Assembly (NCBI RefSeq): GCF_036884655.1
Contig: NC_088340.1
Span: 1,502,001 to 1,566,000 of the forward strand
DNA length: 64,000 bases
DNA from: Musa acuminata AAA Group
Taxonomy: Eukaryota; Streptophyta; Magnoliopsida; Zingiberales; Musaceae
Reading direction: 5' to 3'
Below the pieces are notes generated by a model. The model was not told the DNA's origin and ran no database searches. It saw nothing but the letters and a program-made list of their open reading frames with translations. A program made the position numbers and the translations under genes. Below, piece by piece: positions 51,201 to 63,224 of this stretch; positions within the stretch are counted from its first letter, which is position 1; every line of letters starts with the position of its first letter.

Positions 51201-54200
51201 CTAAGGTTTAAAACGTGATCTATTTGTTTATACTTGAAGCTTTGTATTAGCTTAACTTGTGCGTTCTTCGGGAATGTAGCTGGATAACAAGCTTCTGCCA
51301 AGATACTTTAAGAAGCATCCACATGAGGATCTCCCTGGTTTTTCCGATAAGGTATTGTCAGTTCCTCCTACAGTGTTGTGCTTTTTGATCCCTTTATGCA
51401 AAATGTTTTTCATCTAGAAGTTTAAGCAATTTCGAACTTTTGACTTCGATGCTAAATGTAGAAAGTTTCATTGTAATTGATTCTGATGATTCTGTTTCAG
51501 ATCACTTTCTTGTAGTAAGACACAGATCTGGGTAAAACTTGAATAAAACAGAATTAGGCAAGGCATTTCCAGGAAACTGTCTTCAAGATAGATGATTTCC
51601 CCACTATGATGCAGATGGCTTCATAGAAATTCTATCTCCAGTATACAATCTCTTACCCGAAATAATCAAGACTGCACTTCTTGATTACTTGAAGAATCAG
51701 AACACAACTAGAAAATAAGAGAAAAAAGAATTCGGTACTTTGTTTGACTAGAATTTTCTTATGCTTTACTCTTCAATGTAGAGGAGTTTATATAGACATT
51801 GAAAGGATGCTAAAACGTCTTTTCAGTTATCCTGAAGAGTTATGACTTTTTGAGCCATTACAGCACATTAAACTGATTTTTTAAACTGCAAGCAGTTTCT
51901 ATGACTGTTCCCCTTCATTCCTACTCCTTTTCTTTATTTATAGTAAATTCCTTATATATAACAATGCCCCACTAATTTACATATAATAAAAATATAAATC
52001 ATAAAATTATAAATGAAAATGTAAACTCTAGGATGTGTATAGTGTATATTCATAAGTGGACTAACCTTAAGCTTTGGACTGAATATGAGACACAAGGAAC
52101 CATAATCACACTATATATGAGCTCTGAATTTTAAATTTGGCAGCGCTTTAATGGGTCTTGCGTTGAATCCTGGTTTAGCCAGTATTCGTAAGATCTTACT
52201 GGTATTATCTGTAAGAAGCGGTCTCTTACTTCTCTATTGGCAAGGGTAGACTTATCAACAGTGTCCACAACTCACTCTTCAAAGCTACAAGTTTCTTAGG
52301 ACTTTATTGTCCAACCGTCTTGTCACGAACGGTCGTCGCGCACTCACAACAACTTCGTTCAACGAACCGTTCGTCGCTTTTGCATGCTTGAACAGAGACA
52401 TGGTAGCTTGTTTTGCCTTAGTTTTGTGTGTTTTTGCTTGTAAAAATACATGTTCGAACAGGTTGCAGTGCACAGTGCGATCGCTCACCGCGCCGGGCCA
52501 AAAGGCCCTAAAATGGCTTCGTTTTCGTGTGCTAAGGGCTGTTTTCTGCAGCCCTCTGCAGCGCGCGAAACGTCAGCCATCTCAGCACTCTGGAACCCCC
52601 TGGGTGGCACAGGGCTGGATGAAGCTTCGGTATATTGTCGGGCGTTGAAAAATCTTCACAAGTTCGCACGTTGACTTGACGGGAACTTGCCTTCGCGCCT
52701 GGCACCCGGTGAGCAGTTGTTTGTGGACTTGCAACCGTTCGTTCTACCTTCTAAAGTCTTTGTTTTCTTCCTTCTTCTCTTTTCTCCTATGCACATAAGG
52801 TGCTTGCTGAATTGCTTGTAAAGCTTCCCTCTTTGCTAGACGTCGGGACTTGTCCGTCGCTCGTTTTCAATCTAATAAACTTTCTGTTTTACAGGTCCTT
52901 CGGGACTTGTACGAGGTTGCAACTAGGTTGAACCTTTGCGGACGCATATGTCACAAGGACGCCTCAAGACTTAAGCAATCCCAGCTAAGTCCGTGAAGTT
53001 AGCGCAAGGGTGCGTCGCGATTTAGGCAACTCAAGCTAAGTTCGCGTCTTGGCCGTAAGGGTGCCTCACGACTTAGACAATTCCAGTTAAGTCCATGACA
53101 GTCTGTTGTGGTAATTGGTGCATTAACTAGATATAGGACTTCAACAGATATAGTATTCCCCCACTATTTCTTAAACTTTGCACTTGAAATATATCCTTGT
53201 TTCCATTTCACAAATATCTCATAATGAATTGCCTTTTAAACTCTTATAACTTGATTTCCACTATCGAGTGGTATCACAGAAATAGAGTTGGTTTCAATCA
53301 AGAAGTTCTTTTATCGGTAATAGTCCTATACCTCTCATGGTTTTAGTAATTTTATCGCCTGATAAAGGCTTTGTCAAAGGGTCTGCTAACATTTGTTTTG
53401 TAGGTAAGAATTGTAATACTATCTTTCCCTTTTTCACAAGTCTTCGATCAAATTTATATCTCATAGCAATATGTTTATTGCTTTCTGTTATCCTTTTGTT
53501 CTTTGTATTGTGGATTGTAGCCTGGTTGTCACAATATAGTGTTATAGATTTACCAGGTGGATTGATAAAAGGAATACTTATTGGTTTTCTCTTAAACCAA
53601 ACAATTTCTTTCCTGCAATTGACATTGCAACATACTTTGTTTTCCATAGAAGATAAAGCAACACAGAATAACACAAAAAAATAGATTAACAGCTTTACTT
53701 CCTAATTTAGGTCTTTTCAAAGTAGCATCTAAAGCATATGCAATACAACCCCACACTTTAAAATAATTAATACTGGGTTTCCTTTTAATCAATAATTATT
53801 CGGGTTTGCATCTTTACATCCTCTCACGTTCTTAGTTTAACCAATATTTTCTTATAATTACCTTGTTTTTAGAAAAATCACTTTTAATCAGTGGTTAAAT
53901 TAGAAACAATTCTTATTATATGGTATTTTACATATCTACGACATAACACGTTTGGTATTATAGTTTTATGATATTCTTTCTTAATGAATTCTTTTTTCTT
54001 ATCTTGGTCTTTTTTGTTTGGGAAGTATATAATTTTTCGACGGGGGATTGGAATTGACAAGACAACTGATTACTTTATTATGGAGAAGTTGGATATGATC
54101 ATAGCTCGTTTGTGGATGTGGTTTTTAAGGGTTACTAGGTAAACAATTTCTTAGAATTGTGTATTGTTCATGTTATATTTTCTGAATAGAAAAGATTACC

Positions 54201-57200
54201 CTGACATATCGGGATGCTTTCAATGACTTTAGGCTTCAGCGGCTCTTTTCAAAAAAACCAAATATGATATCCAGAAAAGATACTAAGAAAACTGATGAAA
54301 TTGTTGCTGATTCAGAGATGGAAGACTTATTTGTTGAGCGTATACGAATTGAGAACATGGAGCTGAGGTTCCAATTGCTTTATCGGACTTGATTTGATAT
54401 AAATCTTGATATTTAACATTGCATGATCTGATATTCTGTATTTTGTGTTTAATGCAGCACCCAAAATCTAATCAGCAATATCACAATCCAAGAACCAACT
54501 TTTGACAGGATGATTGTTGTATACAGGTAACTATGAGTTAAATTGTTAAAATACTTTTCATTTAGTCATAGTAGTTGGTAGTTGAGATCGTATGTATTGG
54601 ATTAAGCATATTGTTTTTGTCAAGCCTTTTTATGATATGAGTGTCAATGCAGCCTCCCCATATGATCGTTGTCAAGAATATGATTCAATTTTTTGTTATG
54701 TCCAGTTAACTATGACTGATGCTATTTGTAACCACACAGGCGTGCCAGCACAAACAGCAAGACAGAACGAGGAATCTATGTAAAACATTTCAAAAATATT
54801 CCCATGGCTGATATGGAACTAGTTTTGGTGAGGTTTCCTAACTGAAGTTCTAGGAAACACACACAAGCTCTTGAATTTTTTGTTATCAATAACAATTATG
54901 TTTGACTATTTTCCTTCGTTGGGACCACTGATTTTGTAGCCTGAAAAGAGAAACCCAAGTTTAACACCTATGGACTGGGTCAAGTTTCTAATTTCTGTTG
55001 TTCTTGGTCTTGTAAGTTTCTGGATGAGTTAAATATACTGGTCTTGAACTTTTGCTCTCTGTATCTTTTTAAATAATTAATAATTATTATACTGGTTCAG
55101 GTTACTCTGGTCAGCTCTCTCGAAATGCCGAAGGCAGACATCTGGGTTGTCATAGCTGTCCTTTCTGGTCTTGTTGGCTATTGTGCTAAGATCTATTTCA
55201 CGTGAGTATACTTTTATAAACAATCTTCTTTCATGGTCAAGCATTGCAATATAAATCAAGGTCAATTTTCTTTTTTTCCCTTTTATGAGTAGAAGGACGT
55301 ATGTGATCTCTTCCTTGTTATGTATTTGTCTTCTTTGGCAACAAGGAAAAGTAACTTCCATATATTTTAGCACTGACTTCTATGATAGGTTGTCATTGGT
55401 AATAACACATTTTCTTGTGAAAATTTATGAAACACAGGTTTCAGCAAAACATGGCAACTTATCAAAACCTAATCACCAAATCAATGTATGACAAACAACT
55501 TGATAGCGGGAAAGGCACACTTCTACACTTGTGTGATGATGTGATTCAACAAGAAGTAGGTTTCAGACCAATAGAACTCGTTGCATCTTATCATGTGAAT
55601 TGTAGCAAAATATATAGCATTTTACAATCTGAATATGCAGGTCAAAGAGGTGATAATTTCTTATTTTATTTTGATGGAGCAAGGGAAGTTGGAGATAAAT
55701 GTATGAACTCTTGGTCATTCTTTACCTTCTATGTTGTCCTTCGTGGCAAATAAATCAGCCACCATGCTTATATTTTCTTAGCGTCACTATAGGTTCTTGA
55801 CCGTCAGTGTGAAGAACTTATTATGGAAGAGTTCAATGAGAAATGCAATTTTGAAGTCGAGGATGCAGTCAAAAAGTTGGAGAAACTTGGTATTGTTTCA
55901 AGGGTAAGTTTGAATAATGCTTTTTCACTTATACTTCCCTTTAACTGTGTTTAATTGATTGCTATTTTTCAACGATGGAAGTTCTTTTACTAATTGAATG
56001 CTCGAGAGAAAATGGTACATAAGGGTTAATAATTTTATAACTGAAACATCATGCACGGTTTTGGTACTGGAACATTCATAAGAAAATATGCTAAAAGAAC
56101 TTTGTACCAAGCATACTTTAGTAGTCTGACATGAAAAATAAGGATCCAGCTTTCTGTAGAATATAACTAAATGAACACTGTCTTATTGATCATTTTAAGC
56201 ATTTTAGATGACCTAGGAGTGGTGAGAATTTACAATTCATTAGCCGTTATGCTAAAAGAACTTTTGTCGAAGCATATTTTAACAGTGTGACTTGCATAAA
56301 GAAATGAGGAAGCAACCTAATATTAAAGTACAGGTAAATAAACCGTCTCCCATCTTAAGATTTTAACTGACTTGGCGGTGGTGAGAATTTGACATGTTAT
56401 TAGAACAGGAGGACTAATGCTCAAGTCTCCAAGCAGTTAATTTCCTCATTTTGTTTTAGTATCCGCATGTTGAGCTGAGAGGAGTACTAGAATGGAATTA
56501 AATCAACCATGTCTCATCTTTCAGTTTAACCTTTTTGATGACTTGTTAGTGGTGGAAATCTAACCACCTACAAAGAAAGATGAAAGGGCAAATTAGCTAA
56601 ATCATTACAGATGAAGTTCTTTAGTAGTATGGTGTCGCCATGTCGATAAGTATGTGTTGGCATGGGTGAACAAGTAGCATGCTGGTGAGGTTCCAACATG
56701 TGTCATGCCTGGCCGCTTTGGAGGTGCCACTATATTTATAAACCAATTCATGATATGCCAAAAGGATGCTGACAAAGACATTACTCTAATACTGGACCTA
56801 AGTGTTGATGAAAAATTGTGTAGCTGTAATGTGTAATTGAGAACATCATATAGCATCGTGTAAGGTGCGACTAAGAAACAACCGCTGTTGTTAATATAAC
56901 CTTATTAACTTATATTGAGTTCCTTCTTGTCCGACTTCATTGACATGGAGATATAGTGATGTTTTATTATGTGCTAGTAGTTTCTGGTTAGAGACGATCC
57001 GTATGATCAGATATGATCAACCATGGAGATTAGAGCATCGCTTATAAATCACCCAGTATTACTTTTAAGAGACAGACTTCAGAATGAGTCGATTGAACTT
57101 GAGCAAGCATGAAACCAAACTGCTTACAGCTTCTTACCTTGCGTCATACTTATCTTTCACATCTAGAAGTAGGTAATTCCATGGTGTTGCTGGAATTTTT

Positions 57201-57397
57201 ATGAGTAGCTTATACATTGGACATGTTTATCACATCTCAGTGCATTCAATTGCGTCTTGGTATGGTTAAAATGACAAGCCTATGTACAGGATTCTGCTGG
57301 AAAAATCTGCTGTGTTCCCTTGAAGCGCGCAAATGAGATCATTGGCACCACTACAGAAGAACTGGTGATGAAGGCCAAACAAGGCCCAGCTGCTTGA
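48246..57397 (+). CDS. DUF3754 membrane protein (At3g19340-like)
   Basis: Exons: 48246-48375, 50283-50377, 50652-50765, 51101-51205, 51280-51351, 54026-54138, 54233-54367, 54458-54526, 54740-54827, 54940-55011, 55101-55201, 55438-55555, 55641-55700, 55793-55903, 57290-57397. All join in phase to give 496 aa. Conserved blocks: [123 protein letters not shown]. Two membrane helices follow (about 319-341 and 345-366), then [35 protein letters not shown] and a C-terminal IIGTTTEEL block. These identify the plant DUF3754 family, of unknown biochemical function. The N-terminus carries a short (Lys-Gly)n run from a GGGAAG repeat. Intron 5 (2.67 kb) contains a reverse-strand copia element. Confidence 0.93.
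51513..53145 (-). repeat. Putative 3' LTR of the copia element (~1.6 kb)
   Basis: The right boundary (53145) is set by the polypurine tract and the TG/CA-type LTR start. The left boundary is an estimate. It includes a GC-rich middle part (52300-52700) and three fuzzy tandem sub-repeats (52960-53100). Confidence 0.5.
52960..53100. repeat. Three degenerate ~50-bp tandem sub-repeats inside the copia LTR
   Basis: Each unit has the form CGNCTTA-G-CAA-CC-AGCTAAGTCCGTG, with AAGGGTGCNTC joining the units. Starts are near 52960, 53013 and 53063. Confidence 0.75.
56085..56590. repeat. Degenerate ~160-bp tandem repeats in intron 14 of the DUF3754 gene
   Basis: ATGCTAAAAGAACTTT...AAGCATA occurs near 56089 and 56251. 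A shared module of the form (TTTT)GA(T/C)GACTTG-(A/C)GGTGGTGAGAATTT recurs near 56205, 56365 and 56530. The units are strongly diverged. Confidence 0.6.
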
Positions 57398-57598
57398 CGA
57401 TCAAAATTTGGAGTCTCATTCCCTTACAATGCACTCGAATTTGACTCCTCCATGTTGTTCGATTAGATCATGTAAGTAAACTATAATCTCATGTGTTATT
57501 GTTTCATTGTTTGTTTGTAATTATATGCCACTACTCCATAAGTATTTTCTTTGGCTGCTGAAGAGTTAGAAAAGTGATTGAAATTGCATCTCGATCCT

Positions 57599-57601
<3 letters not shown>

Positions 57602-57637
<36 letters not shown>
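57602..57637. repeat. (GA)n microsatellite
   Basis: About 18 GA units, about 200 bp after the DUF3754 stop codon; it may lie in the 3' UTR. Confidence 0.95.
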
Positions 57638-57639
<2 letters not shown>

Positions 57640-58194
57640 GGGACATGTATTATCTCACATGAAAAGAAAGTGATGTGAGATAGATAATATAGTGTGTGGG
57701 AAGGGGAACAAAGCCTAGTGCTCGCCCACCTCCTCCTCCTCCTCCATCCCCCATATTCCGGATGGCCTCTTTCCTCACGTACTCTCAACTTTCTAACTCA
57801 TCCAACACATCGAGCTCTCTCTCACGCATTTAGTCTTCCTTGAGACACCACAAAGCATGGAAGCTGGCGCTTTCCTGGTAGCTTTTTTTGTACCCTTCCC
57901 TGCCAGTGTTTTCCCCCCCACCCCCCTTTGATCCTCTCTCTGCCTTCCTACGAAACATTACATTCCGTCTATTGCCATGAAGAAGCCTTTTTGTTCTCCG
58001 GAGTTGGGTGGATTGGCTCTTTTTGACTTCTCTTCGCAGCACGCACGCCTTTTCATGGGTTCCCTTTGGGCCGGGAAGTGGAGCCTGAGACACTAGCAAC
58101 ATCCTCCGTGTCAGCCACCCTTCTTTCCTTCCACCGGTTGCAAGACAAGTTTGACATCTTGAGTGAAATACCAGCATTGGTGTTCACATCATTT

Positions 58195-58195
<1 letters not shown>

Positions 58196-58251
<56 letters not shown>
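58196..58251. repeat. (GA)n microsatellite
   Basis: About 27 GA units with one GACA interruption near the end. Confidence 0.95.
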
Positions 58252-59176
58252 GATTGACATTACCTTGGTCGAGTGAAAGACGAGCAAGAGCTTAGGGTGA
58301 GAAATCAAAGGTTCAGAGCTACAAGACAACCAAACTACATGGAAAGGTGTCGGACTACAGTTGCAAAGCTCGAGCTATTATTTGGGTTCAGTGTAAAGGC
58401 CCTTCACATGCCTACGCCTCAACCACTGTACTCCCTACCACTTGTATGTCTCTTCTAGCTCTCCATGAGAAGGTTTCTTTCATCTTATGGCCGCTAAAAT
58501 CCCGCTTTAGATCTCCACATTGTACCTTCGATCTCCAAAAGGTGCATGTTGCATGATCTTGTTCTTGAGAAATAAGATCAAAAGAAAGAAACCAAAATAC
58601 CAATAATATAAAACAAGAAAAGGAGCCTTCTTTCATACTCCATCTACTGTTGCTAACTCATACGAGACAGTTCTGTCCTTATTATTCTAATCCTAATCAA
58701 ACTCAAACTCGACATTAATTATCTTAACACTTGTGGTCCTCAAATGTGCATCGGAGCTATTCGACATGGATTGCATCAGTTCATCCTTCATCTGCATCAT
58801 CACCATCCGGTGAGCGAGTGTGATCTATCTATCTATCTACCTACACAAAATGGCTTCCAAGCATACGAGAAGGTGACCTTGAAGCTAGAGCATGTAGAGG
58901 AACAAGCATCGAAGGTGATGGTGACCAACAAGGAATCTAAGTTAGCTTTTGAGCGCAAGGAGGGCCCTCTCCTGTGTTGCCTTGCATATGCATGCATGCC
59001 TTCTTTGTTCTTTGTAGGATGTCATCGAATTGTTTACTGCACATCCCTGACGAAGGCAGTCACAAGTCTACAGACACCACCTCTTGGTCAAATTATTCAT
59101 ATAGTATATGTGATCTGATGGAGATCAGAGATGAATGGATTGGCACTCGAGTTATAGACTAGGTTTCCTAAATGAA

Positions 59177-59515
59177 GTAACAGTGACCTGAGAAGCTTTT
59201 AGATCACAGACTGTTCATGGTTGATAACCCTAATGGCATATGGGAAGCTGCAGTTTGCAGTGAACTGCATGCAAGACCATTTGACCTAGCAGAAGCTGCT
59301 GGTTGCAGCGAGATGAGACCGGCTTGGTCTCCTGTGAGAAGCTTCGCCCTCTTCTTGTCATAGACTCCGATGGAGTAACAGTGGCCTGATAAGTTGCAAG
59401 AGTGATTGCTCATGGCTTGGTAACCCTAATACCACATCAGAATATGTGCAGTTTGCAGGAAGATGAGACCGGGTTGGTCTCCTGTGCGAAGCTTCGTCCT
59501 CTTGCCGTCATGATC
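59177..59515. repeat. Imperfect tandem duplication, ~195-bp unit
   Basis: AACAGTGACCTGA...ATGG..(T)GATAACCCTAAT (59179) recurs from 59376 with changes. GATGAGACCGGCTTGGTCTC plus CTGTGAGAAGCTTCG (59312) recurs at 59464 almost unchanged. The second unit carries an internal deletion. Confidence 0.85.
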
Positions 59516-61845
59516 GTTGATCATTAGAACATATTTGTTGGGTGCCATGTGATTTCTCGCCCTTCGAAATCCATCCGACCGCAGGCATCGAGATCAGTCG
59601 ATGAACATTGACTTGAATGCATGTAGACAATCCCCCGAGCTGTGCAGAGTGTTGGAGACTGTGTTGCAATACTTCCGGAACTATTCTACAGATCAAATCC
59701 AAAGTAGGATTCGATTTAAGTGTCTGTTGACTACATAGGCTCATAAGGAATTATCCGTTATAAAAAAAAAATCAGATATCATGAGTTACTCATCATTGAA
59801 TTTTACGATGAGGAATTATCTGTCATACGAAATCTCGTCACAATTTTGTTTGTTCGAGATCTCGTGGATCTTAAAATGTGCCTCTTAGGTTTTACGATAG
59901 ACTATCCGATTACTCATCATTTGTCCTCGTAGGAGACAAATGCTACTTAGTGACTCATCATTTGTCCTTATCGACAACGTAAGCCCTTGAGAAATTAAAG
60001 TTGTCTAAAAATATCGCTTAGCTCTTATGAGACCAATTGACTCTTTTGCGCCTCATAATCCATAAGTCAAGCCTAATTAGATTGATTTACTAAAATATGA
60101 AGATATAAGACCTTGAAACACCAGATTTTGAGTGTATGTGATCATGTACATCAACTCCTATGTAGTGAAACTTTCTTGTATATTAAAAGCATACAGTTTC
60201 TGGGTAGTTTCCTCCCATGTCAAGGAATCATTGCCTTGGATTCCTCAGAAGCATTTCAGGTTCTCAGTCAAGGCATCTTGTGAGAGACAACCAACAAGAT
60301 TTATCTTGTCATCAGGACACTAAAAGCCTTTTGTTTAAGCTAAGGAGGCCAGGCCAGTATGGTGTGAATGTATCACAAGGATGAAGGTTGATACTGATGA
60401 GTCATCTAATATATATATCAGAAGAATATATGCCAACAAGTTCTTCCTTCACATGCACCCCAACATGATCTTTTGACTCATTCAGGCATCCATGGGGCCC
60501 TGCAACAGCAAATTAAACTTCATCACCTCTGAGATTGTAATAGATTGAAGGAAACTTTGGCTTTCAAAAGGCATTTGGCTTGTGGAGCTGATCATTGATT
60601 TTGCTCAGATTGCCTGCACATGGAAGAGCAATGATAATTTGGTTAATGCTCCCTTTAAAAACTTGTGTGTGTGTGTGTTTGTGTGAGATTTGGAACATGA
60701 TCTGCATTTGAACTCCCTTAGAATAATGAAGTGCACCTAACCTTTTGATTTAATTAGCACCAAGCTTTCTCCTTAGAATTAATGCTGTTCACAGGGTTAT
60801 TAGTTGCATACTCATGCCATGCACAGGCCATTTTCTATTATTGCAATGGACTCATTACCCAAAAGAAGAAGAAGAAGAAGAAAGTCTTCTTTTGTTTTTT
60901 CTAGTGCTTAAATATAGAATTTTGTTAATGCTTAAATAATTATTGGAAAATGGAACTTTTTCCTTTTTGTTCAAGTTAAATTTTGATGTTTCAATAACAA
61001 AGGTATTGTTAAGTGGTCAAATAGTGGCAATCTATCAGTAGTACATATGTTATTAAATATAAAAAAAATTAATTGCATTATATAAGTTGAAACAATCAAT
61101 TGAGAGTTAATTCATGAAAATGATGTGAACAATTTTCTTACACAGTTGTATCAACCATGGTTCAATTGTTTGAGCCTTATTATTAGGAAAAGAATGTTTT
61201 GGATACAACAACATCTAATTGATACTCTTCATGGTTTGCAGAAAATTATAAGGTCCTCTTTGTACCAATCTATCCAAACTCCCATAACCAACAAAAGTCA
61301 TATGAGTTTGATGTTCCTTCTCCTTTTATAGATAGATTGATTACCAAAAGATAAATGGAAATCACAAGACACATTTTCTTAAAAGAATTTTCAGAAAAAG
61401 AAAAACAATAGAACTCTTCTTCCACTCCACAAGTGAAATCTAAACCAAGAAGAGGCAAATGTAGATGGATTAATAATCTAATTTAGTTGAGGGCATCTGA
61501 AGGGAAGTGATAGCACATGCTAATCATTTCTTACTGAACCATGTAATCATGTGCTTGCATTTGCTTGAGAGGGCCTCTCCTCATCATTAGCAACTCCATT
61601 CCATCTCTTTACAAACTGTGGAGAAGTACACAGGGACAAGCAATTGGCTTTGATGCTTCCCTGAGATATATTCTGTTCCTGCCATAGATCTTCTGCATCA
61701 GCCCTTTTGAAACCAGAAGGGTTCTTCCAGATTTGCACATCCAGAATGACTGTCCCCCAAGCATGCATGTTTGATCCAAAAACAAGAAAACCAAGCTTTC
61801 TGACATGGGTGGCAGATTGTTTAATCACCATGTCAGGTTGGAGAT

Positions 61846-61890
61846 TGAAGAAGAAGAAGAAGAAGAAGAAGAAGAAGAAGAAGAAGAAGA
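61846..61890. repeat. (GAA)n microsatellite
   Basis: About 15 GAA units. Confidence 0.95.
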
Positions 61891-62303
61891 GCCAAGTCAA
61901 TCTCAGATAGGATCATGCTTTACTTAAACCACAGTTCTGGAATCCCTGAAAGGTTCTTTTAGAGGGGTTTAGTGTACATCAAAGATCATATAGGAAGAGT
62001 GTGGATGTCTGTGTGCAATGCCTTGATCTTGACAGTCAAGCAGCAGTTTGATCTTGACTGTCTTCTTTTCATCCCATACTTTAATGTCTACAAGTCATGC
62101 AAGTATTCTTCAATTTCATGTGACATTTAATTTTGACACATCATGTGCATTTGCATAGTAAAATTCATGACATTTCTTATGAAAGTGTCATTAATGAATC
62201 CATGCAGACTCATCCCACCAGTCCAAATCATTGGATTGACCAACTGTAGACTCCACTGTCCATCCAATAGAACATAGGAATCATATATGTACATCAACTT
62301 GTC

Positions 62304-62309
62304 TATAAA
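62304..62309 (+). promoter_or_regulatory. TATA box of the LEP-type ERF gene
   Basis: TATAAA in CTATAAACCCC at 62304-62309. A start of transcription about 30 bases on would fall near 62335, downstream of the ATG at 62319 but upstream of the ATG at 62379. Confidence 0.6.
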
Positions 62310-62378
62310 CCCCTCACCATGCAAACCCAGCCACACACAAACATCGCTGCCTGCTGTTGCCTTCTCTTTCTATCTCGA

Positions 62379-63224
62379 ATGGGTTTCTCTTTCTTCTTCT
62401 CTACCTCATCCTCCTCCTCTTCGTCTTCTACTCCAGTCTCTGGTACGGCTCAGGACAAGAAAAGCAAACGCAGGCAACCGCAAGACAACGGCGACGAGGC
62501 CAACGGCAGTGGCGGGAGCAACACGACCACGGAGGGAGGCGGCATGAGGTACCTTGGCGTGCGTCGTCGGCCGTGGGGGCGGTACGCGGCGGAGATACGC
62601 GACCCGGCGACGAAGGAGCGGCACTGGCTCGGCACCTTCGACACGGCGGAGGAGGCGGCCGTCGCGTACGACCGCGCCGCCCGCGCCCTCCGCGGCCCCC
62701 GCGCCCGCACCAACTTCGCCTACCCCGACCTCCCGCCCGGCTCCTCCCTAACCCCCTTCCTCTCCCCTGACCTCCAGCCCCCGCCCTGCTCCTTCCTCGT
62801 TTCCACGCCGCCGCCTGTCCAGGCTACCCTTCCCGACGCCGTGGGAGGTCAGGGAGGCTACTACAACGCTACCACCAGTACAATTCCTGACGCCGGGGTG
62901 AGTTGCTATCGCCACCAGCAGCAGCAACAACATCAGGAACAGGGTCTGCAGTACCCGGCATCCGCGCTGCCGCCTTTGCCGCAGTCTCCACCGCCGGCGC
63001 CGGAGGTGGCATCGCCGTGGGACTTCGGTGGTGCTACGGCAGGGGGTGAGGAGCACCTGGCGGGACTGGGGGAGTTCGGCGGGTACGGATCCCCAGCCTC
63101 GCACGGGATCTTCTTCGAGGAAGGCTACGTGCACAGCCCCTTGTTCGGTCCGATGCCAGCGGTGGACGACGCCGCCGCCGATGGGTTCCAGCTCGGAGGC
63201 TCCTCCTCCTCTTACTACTACTGA
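62379..63224 (+). CDS. LEP: AP2/ERF transcription factor, group VIII, LEAFY PETIOLE (LEP)-type
   Basis: A single exon encodes 281 aa from the ATG at 62379; starting at the in-frame ATG at 62319 would add 20 residues. A Ser-rich start and basic KKSKRRQ precede one AP2/ERF domain (about residues 57-114: [52 protein letters not shown]). The tail is Pro/Gln/Gly-rich and ends with [13 protein letters not shown], like the C-terminal block of Arabidopsis LEP (YVHSPMF). Relatives (LEP, PUCHI, FRIZZY PANICLE/BD1) control leaf petiole form and branch or spikelet meristem fate in the nucleus; LEP is the nearest by its tail. The TATA box at 62304 favours the 62379 start. The coding region is very GC-rich compared with its flanks, as is common for monocot single-exon ERF genes. 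Confidence 0.9.
   Translation: MGFSFFFSTSSSSSSSSTPVSGTAQDKKSKRRQPQDNGDEANGSGGSNTTTEGGGMRYLGVRRRPWGRYAAEIRDPATKERHWLGTFDTAEEAAVAYDRAARALRGPRARTNFAYPDLPPGSSLTPFLSPDLQPPPCSFLVSTPPPVQATLPDAVGGQGGYYNATTSTIPDAGVSCYRHQQQQQHQEQGLQYPASALPPLPQSPPPAPEVASPWDFGGATAGGEEHLAGLGEFGGYGSPASHGIFFEEGYVHSPLFGPMPAVDDAAADGFQLGGSSSSYYY

Larger units (their letters stand above)
51510..53792 (-). mobile_element. Deleted Ty1/copia retrotransposon (integrase remnant, RNase H, 3' LTR) in intron 5 of the DUF3754 gene
   Basis: On the reverse strand a short integrase-like piece ([20 protein letters not shown], about 53760-53700) is followed at once by a copia RNase H C-terminus (about 53600-53294, with [36 protein letters not shown]). 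A purine tract, AGTGGGGGAATA, comes next. The LTR then starts TGTTGAAGTCC at 53145 and runs left. The LTR contains a TATA box (TCTATATAAACTCC, about 51785-51800), and its left end is estimated at TGTAGTAAGACACA, near 51513. Reverse transcriptase, most of integrase, gag and the other LTR are missing. Confidence 0.8.
57398..62303. other. 4.9 kb intergenic region with (GA)n, (GAA)n and a tandem duplication
   Basis: It follows the DUF3754 stop codon (3' UTR first). It holds (GA)n at 57602-57637 and 58196-58251, an imperfect duplication at 59177-59515 and (GAA)n at 61846-61890. Open frames at 57830-58177 (-), 58744-59118 (+) and 61547-61900 (-) show no known domain. Confidence 0.6.

Noticed and set aside
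52307..52648. 113-codon forward open frame
   Set aside because: It lies inside the GC-rich middle of the copia LTR and has no domain.
58744..59118. 124-codon forward open frame
   Set aside because: It contains short stretches that look coding but no domain, no consistent splice structure and a microsatellite-like Ser/Tyr start; not supported as a gene.
1015..61890. Regularly spaced repeats suggestive of CRISPR arrays or an origin of replication
   Set aside because: All arrays seen are simple microsatellites or fuzzy duplications; the window is eukaryotic and no direct repeats with unique spacers exist.
61547..61900. 117-codon reverse-strand open frame with a poly-Phe start
   Set aside because: The start is the (GAA)n microsatellite in antisense, and the rest shows no known domain.
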